From Methylomonas sp. UP202 (GTDB lineage Bacteria; Pseudomonadota; Gammaproteobacteria; Methylococcales; Methylomonadaceae), in the NCBI RefSeq assembly GCF_029910655.1, contig NZ_CP123897.1, positions 2,469,547 to 2,533,546 on the forward strand: 64,000 nucleotides of DNA, given 5' to 3'. The notes below the pieces were generated by a model. It was not told the DNA's origin. It did not search any database and was given only the letters and a program-made list of their open reading frames with translations. The stretch's first letter is position 1, and the number at the start of each line of letters is the position of its first letter. Below are positions 61,228 to 64,000 of the stretch, one piece after another. The position numbers and the translations under genes are program-made.

Positions 61228-62832
61228 TCACGATGGTTTTCGGACACGGGCAGCCAGTTCGGCCCGCCCCAGCGGCTCGGTGGCGGACAGGCCGCGGATT
61301 TCGCATCGTCCGCCTTGCGCGATGTAATCTTCCCGGTACTGAGCGATGAATTCCATGACGGTATGATCGATCAACTCGGCTTCGGAAAGGTCGAAGATCA
61401 GCGCTCGGCCGTCTTGGATTTCGGTCAGCCAGCTTTTCAGGGCTAGAAAGTTCGAGAACAAGGCCGCGCCGCTGACCTTGACGGTCCAGGTGCCGTCCGT
61501 CGCGGTTTCGATATGGTAAGACATCGACAGCAAGCGGCGTAGCGAGACTCCGCGTCCGACATGCAAGGCCACTTTCGCGGCGATACCGGCCAACACGCCG
61601 GCCAACAAATTGCTGACCAGAATCGCGGCGATCGTCAGTAAAAATAACAGCAACTGTTCTTTTCCCAAGTCCATGCTTTTCGCGAAGGCTTTCGGCGACG
61701 CCAAGCGGAAACCGGTGTAGACCAACAACGCCGCCAGCGACGCCAACGGTATCGTCGCGATCACGCTCGGAAACAGCGCGACGAAGACCAAAAGGCAGAC
61801 GCCATGGCAAAAATTGGCCCAGCTGGTTTGCGCCCCGGCCTCGATATTCGCCGAACTGCGGACGATTTCGGCGATCATCGGCAGGCCGCCCATGAGTCCG
61901 GATAAGGTATTGGCGATGCCGATCGCTCGCAATTCGCGGTTCAAGTCCGAGTAACGACGCAATGGGTCCAACTTGTCGACGGCGGCGGCGCTCAACAGGC
62001 TTTCCAGGCTGCCAACCAGGCAAATCGAAATCACGCTTTGCCAAAATGCCAAGCTGGCGATTTTGCCGAAGTCCGGCCAACTGAAGGCCCGGCTGAAATC
62101 GGCCGGAATATTCACCAGAAAATCGCTGACGACATCGACATCCTCGGGCATGCGGAAGTCGAGCGGCGCCGGGTGGGCGAGACCGAACACCCGTGCCAGT
62201 AAAATCCCGGAGGCGATCACGACGATGGGTGCAGGCAATTTATGCAGCCAGCCATGCTTAAGGTGCGGCCATCCGATCAGGATAGCGATGCCGGCCAGCG
62301 CGATCAGTCCGATTTGCGGTACAAAAAAGATTAGTTGGCGGGGTAGTTCGCCGATTCCCGTCAAAATATCGGGCGCGTGGTTTTGCACGCCGGCCATGAC
62401 CGGCAACTGCTTGGCGATGATAATGATGCCGATCGCCGCCAACATACCGTGAATGACCGACGCGGGAAACAGAGCCGCGTAACGGCCGGCCTTCAAATAA
62501 CCCAGCGCGATTTGCAACAAACCGGCGCAAACGATGGCCGCCAAGGTGTAACGGTACCCGGCCGCCGGATCGCCGTCGCCCAAGCTGACCGCCGCATCGA
62601 GGATCACCACGATCAACCCGGCCGCCGGCCCGGTAATCATCAGCGGGGCCCCGCCGATCCGCGATACCAGCAAGCCGCCCACGATCGCCGAAATAACCCC
62701 GGACAGCGGCGGAAAACCGGAAGCCAGGGCGATGCCGAGGCAAAGCGGAAGCGCGATCAAAAACACTTGAAAGCCGGCGCTGATGTCGGCCGGCCAATGA
62801 TTGCGGCTGCCTGCCGCAGTTGGTGTGGTCAT
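61228..62832 (-). CDS. SulP-family anion transporter with STAS domain
   Basis: 534 residues. The SulP membrane domain (about 15-400, 14 TM helices) has LPLCLGIALASGFPPLSGV, GPAAGLIVVILDA, VIHGMLAAIGI and SLESLLSAAAVDKLD. The C-terminal STAS domain spans about 435-525 (ALIFDLSEAELIDHTVMEFI). The SulP family carries sulfate, bicarbonate or other anions. The DNRELRAIG-like cytoplasmic loop (RYSDLNRELRAIG) is typical of the bicarbonate-associated subgroup, but the substrate cannot be settled from sequence. No carbonic anhydrase gene adjoins it. Confidence 0.9.
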   Translation of the reverse strand: MTTPTAAGSRNHWPADISAGFQVFLIALPLCLGIALASGFPPLSGVISAIVGGLLVSRIGGAPLMITGPAAGLIVVILDAAVSLGDGDPAAGYRYTLAAIVCAGLLQIALGYLKAGRYAALFPASVIHGMLAAIGIIIIAKQLPVMAGVQNHAPDILTGIGELPRQLIFFVPQIGLIALAGIAILIGWPHLKHGWLHKLPAPIVVIASGILLARVFGLAHPAPLDFRMPEDVDVVSDFLVNIPADFSRAFSWPDFGKIASLAFWQSVISICLVGSLESLLSAAAVDKLDPLRRYSDLNRELRAIGIANTLSGLMGGLPMIAEIVRSSANIEAGAQTSWANFCHGVCLLVFVALFPSVIATIPLASLAALLVYTGFRLASPKAFAKSMDLGKEQLLLFLLTIAAILVSNLLAGVLAGIAAKVALHVGRGVSLRRLLSMSYHIETATDGTWTVKVSGAALFSNFLALKSWLTEIQDGRALIFDLSEAELIDHTVMEFIAQYREDYIAQGGRCEIRGLSATEPLGRAELAARVRKPS

Positions 62833-63173
62833 GAGTTCTCCATGCGATAAATGGCGGTGAGCGTGGGCGGCGCGAACCGCTGGCGCCGTTCAGTGGGGGA
62901 TGATAACCACAATTGCGGTCGGGCCGCACGTTTGAATCGATTTCGGACTGGAGTCCATCTACAACGGCATTTACGCCCAACCGGTCGGCCCCCGGCAAGA
63001 CTGGGGGTATTGACTATCGAGGTGTTGCACTTTTGTTTTGAATCCGCCTCCCACAAAAAAGCCGCCGGCCCTGTCGGGAACGGAGGCTGAATGTCTAAAG
63101 TCGAGTACGATAAAATGATCGAATCGAAATACTTCGCTAGTCTACTCGTTTTTTATCGAATCACAGGGGCTTT
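62833..63173. other. divergent promoter region
   Basis: Space between the SulP gene (minus) and opgC (plus). No supported gene. An imperfect GC-rich inverted repeat lies near 63057-63090. Confidence 0.5.
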
Positions 63174-64000
63174 ATGGGATTGCCAAACCAATCACTGCCA
63201 ACAAGGAATATCCAGCTGGACTTTTTTAGGGGCTTGGCGTTGCTGGTGATATTCATCAACCACATGCCCGATAACCCATGGTTTTGGTATACCCCATCTC
63301 GCTTTAGCCTCTGCGACGCCGCCGATGTGTTTGTATTCCTATCAGGTTTTGCTTCCGCGTTGGCTTATGGCCGCTGCTTCGAACGCGCTGGACTTTGGCT
63401 AGGGTCGATTCGCATCTTGCACCGTTGCGCACAGATTTATAGCGCGCATCTCGCGTCATTCGTTTTGCTGGCCTTGATTTGCGTGATTGGTAATCGTTGG
63501 GTGCCTGAAATGAATGACATTCAACGTCTGAATATCGTCTATTTTTTCGAGTCGACCGAACAAGCACTCTACGACTTGTTTACCTTGGCCTATGTGCCTA
63601 ACTATTTCGACATTCTGCCCATGTATCTGGTGATGATGGCGTGGCTGCCAATATTTTGGGCTTTATCGCGCTTGCACGTCGTCGTGGCCTTGGGTTGCTC
63701 GCTGGGATTGTATTGGGCAAGCTGGCAATATGGCTGGGAACTGACCGCCAACCCATCGACCGGCCGCCCCTGGTACTTCAATCCCATGAATTGGCAATTG
63801 ATGTTTTTCACCGGCTTTGCTTTCGGTGCCGGCTGGCTAAGCGTCGGCGTCAGGCATCGGTGGTTGGCGAGTTTGTGCCTTTCGTTGGTATTGCTGTCCA
63901 TTCCGTTGGGACATGAAGCCACCTACACTAAAGTCTTATTCTGGGGAGAACTGCGCGCAAAATTAGAGCCGTGGCTAAACAAAAGCCACCTCGGCTTATT
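63174..64000 (+). CDS. opgC: OpgC-type membrane acyltransferase, N-terminal part (runs off right edge)
   Basis: At least 275 residues from ATG 63174 with AGGGGC upstream. It is open to the window end. It starts with the OpgC pattern RNIQLDFFRGLALLVIFINH, MPDNPWFWYTPSRF, then ADVFVFLSGFASALAYGR, and a run of TM helices with DILPMYLVMMAWLPIFWAL and a PFNPMNWQLMFF-like segment (YFNPMNWQLMFF). OpgC transfers succinyl groups to periplasmic glucans. Here it could modify glucan made by the NdvB-type protein at 4034. Confidence 0.85.
   Translation, partial: MGLPNQSLPTRNIQLDFFRGLALLVIFINHMPDNPWFWYTPSRFSLCDAADVFVFLSGFASALAYGRCFERAGLWLGSIRILHRCAQIYSAHLASFVLLALICVIGNRWVPEMNDIQRLNIVYFFESTEQALYDLFTLAYVPNYFDILPMYLVMMAWLPIFWALSRLHVVVALGCSLGLYWASWQYGWELTANPSTGRPWYFNPMNWQLMFFTGFAFGAGWLSVGVRHRWLASLCLSLVLLSIPLGHEATYTKVLFWGELRAKLEPWLNKSHLGL

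Overview
The window looks like chromosome from a gammaproteobacterial methanotroph of the Methylococcales type (Methylomonas or Methylobacter relatives). This is inferred from gene content: DUF4398/OmpA lipoproteins, a SmbP-like metal-binding protein, a giant NdvB-type glucan synthase, VPLPA-CTERM proteins, a multihaem cytochrome, hypCD beside a Tat-exported superoxide reductase, and feoABC. No 16S gene or methane oxygenase is present, so genus is not fixed. Most of the window is GC-rich; the integron cassettes (about 33.6-36.4 kb) and 44.0-46.7 kb are clearly AT-richer.

Layout. 0-4 kb: small envelope and stress proteins (YihY C-terminus, PAS protein, DUF4398 lipoprotein, OmpA lipoprotein, DUF3096, DUF3309). 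4.0-12.7 kb: one huge cyclic beta-glucan synthase gene. 12.9-14.3 kb: a small protein, SmbP and a VPLPA-CTERM protein. 15.2-21.1 kb: TonB receptor, periplasmic binding protein and hybrid histidine kinase, bracketed by an 82-bp direct repeat. 21.6-24.6 kb: YqjE/YqjD/BON/OmpA envelope-stress genes. Four copies of one palindromic-looking motif lie upstream of genes in the first and fifth blocks. 25.3-27.2 kb: ferritin-like protein and a PA14-type CTERM protein.

The accessory region is 27.3-36.5 kb. It holds a phosphodiesterase pseudogene, a SIR2/NB-ARC/TPR protein that looks like an NLR-type anti-phage sensor, a vapBC pair whose antitoxin is split by a 189-bp element with terminal inverted repeats and a 5-bp target duplication, a 21-bp-period tandem repeat, and a small chromosomal integron. 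The integron has a truncated integrase, an attI-like region, six cassettes and five attC sites. It appears to be cut off by a group II intron relic.

37-50 kb: Ig-like nine-haem cytochrome, VanY-type peptidase, superoxide reductase, HypD, HypC, then a signalling or export locus (FecR-TPR-beta-barrel fusion, lipoprotein, CHASE2 cyclase) and a TonB protein. 50-64 kb: tRNA-Leu(CAG), CysB-type regulator, an ECF sigma/FecR/FecA-type iron regulon whose receptor is frameshifted at an 8-T tract, prfC, feoABC, an RRM protein, a SulP transporter and the start of opgC.

Recurring themes are iron supply (FecIRA, FeoABC, TonB), periplasmic glucans (NdvB, OpgC) and signal reception through the outer membrane. 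The strongest candidates for undescribed biology are the antitoxin-splitting element, the shared stress-gene motif, the leader/attenuator inside an integron cassette, the three-gene receptor/kinase module and the FecR-TPR-barrel plus CHASE2 cyclase locus.
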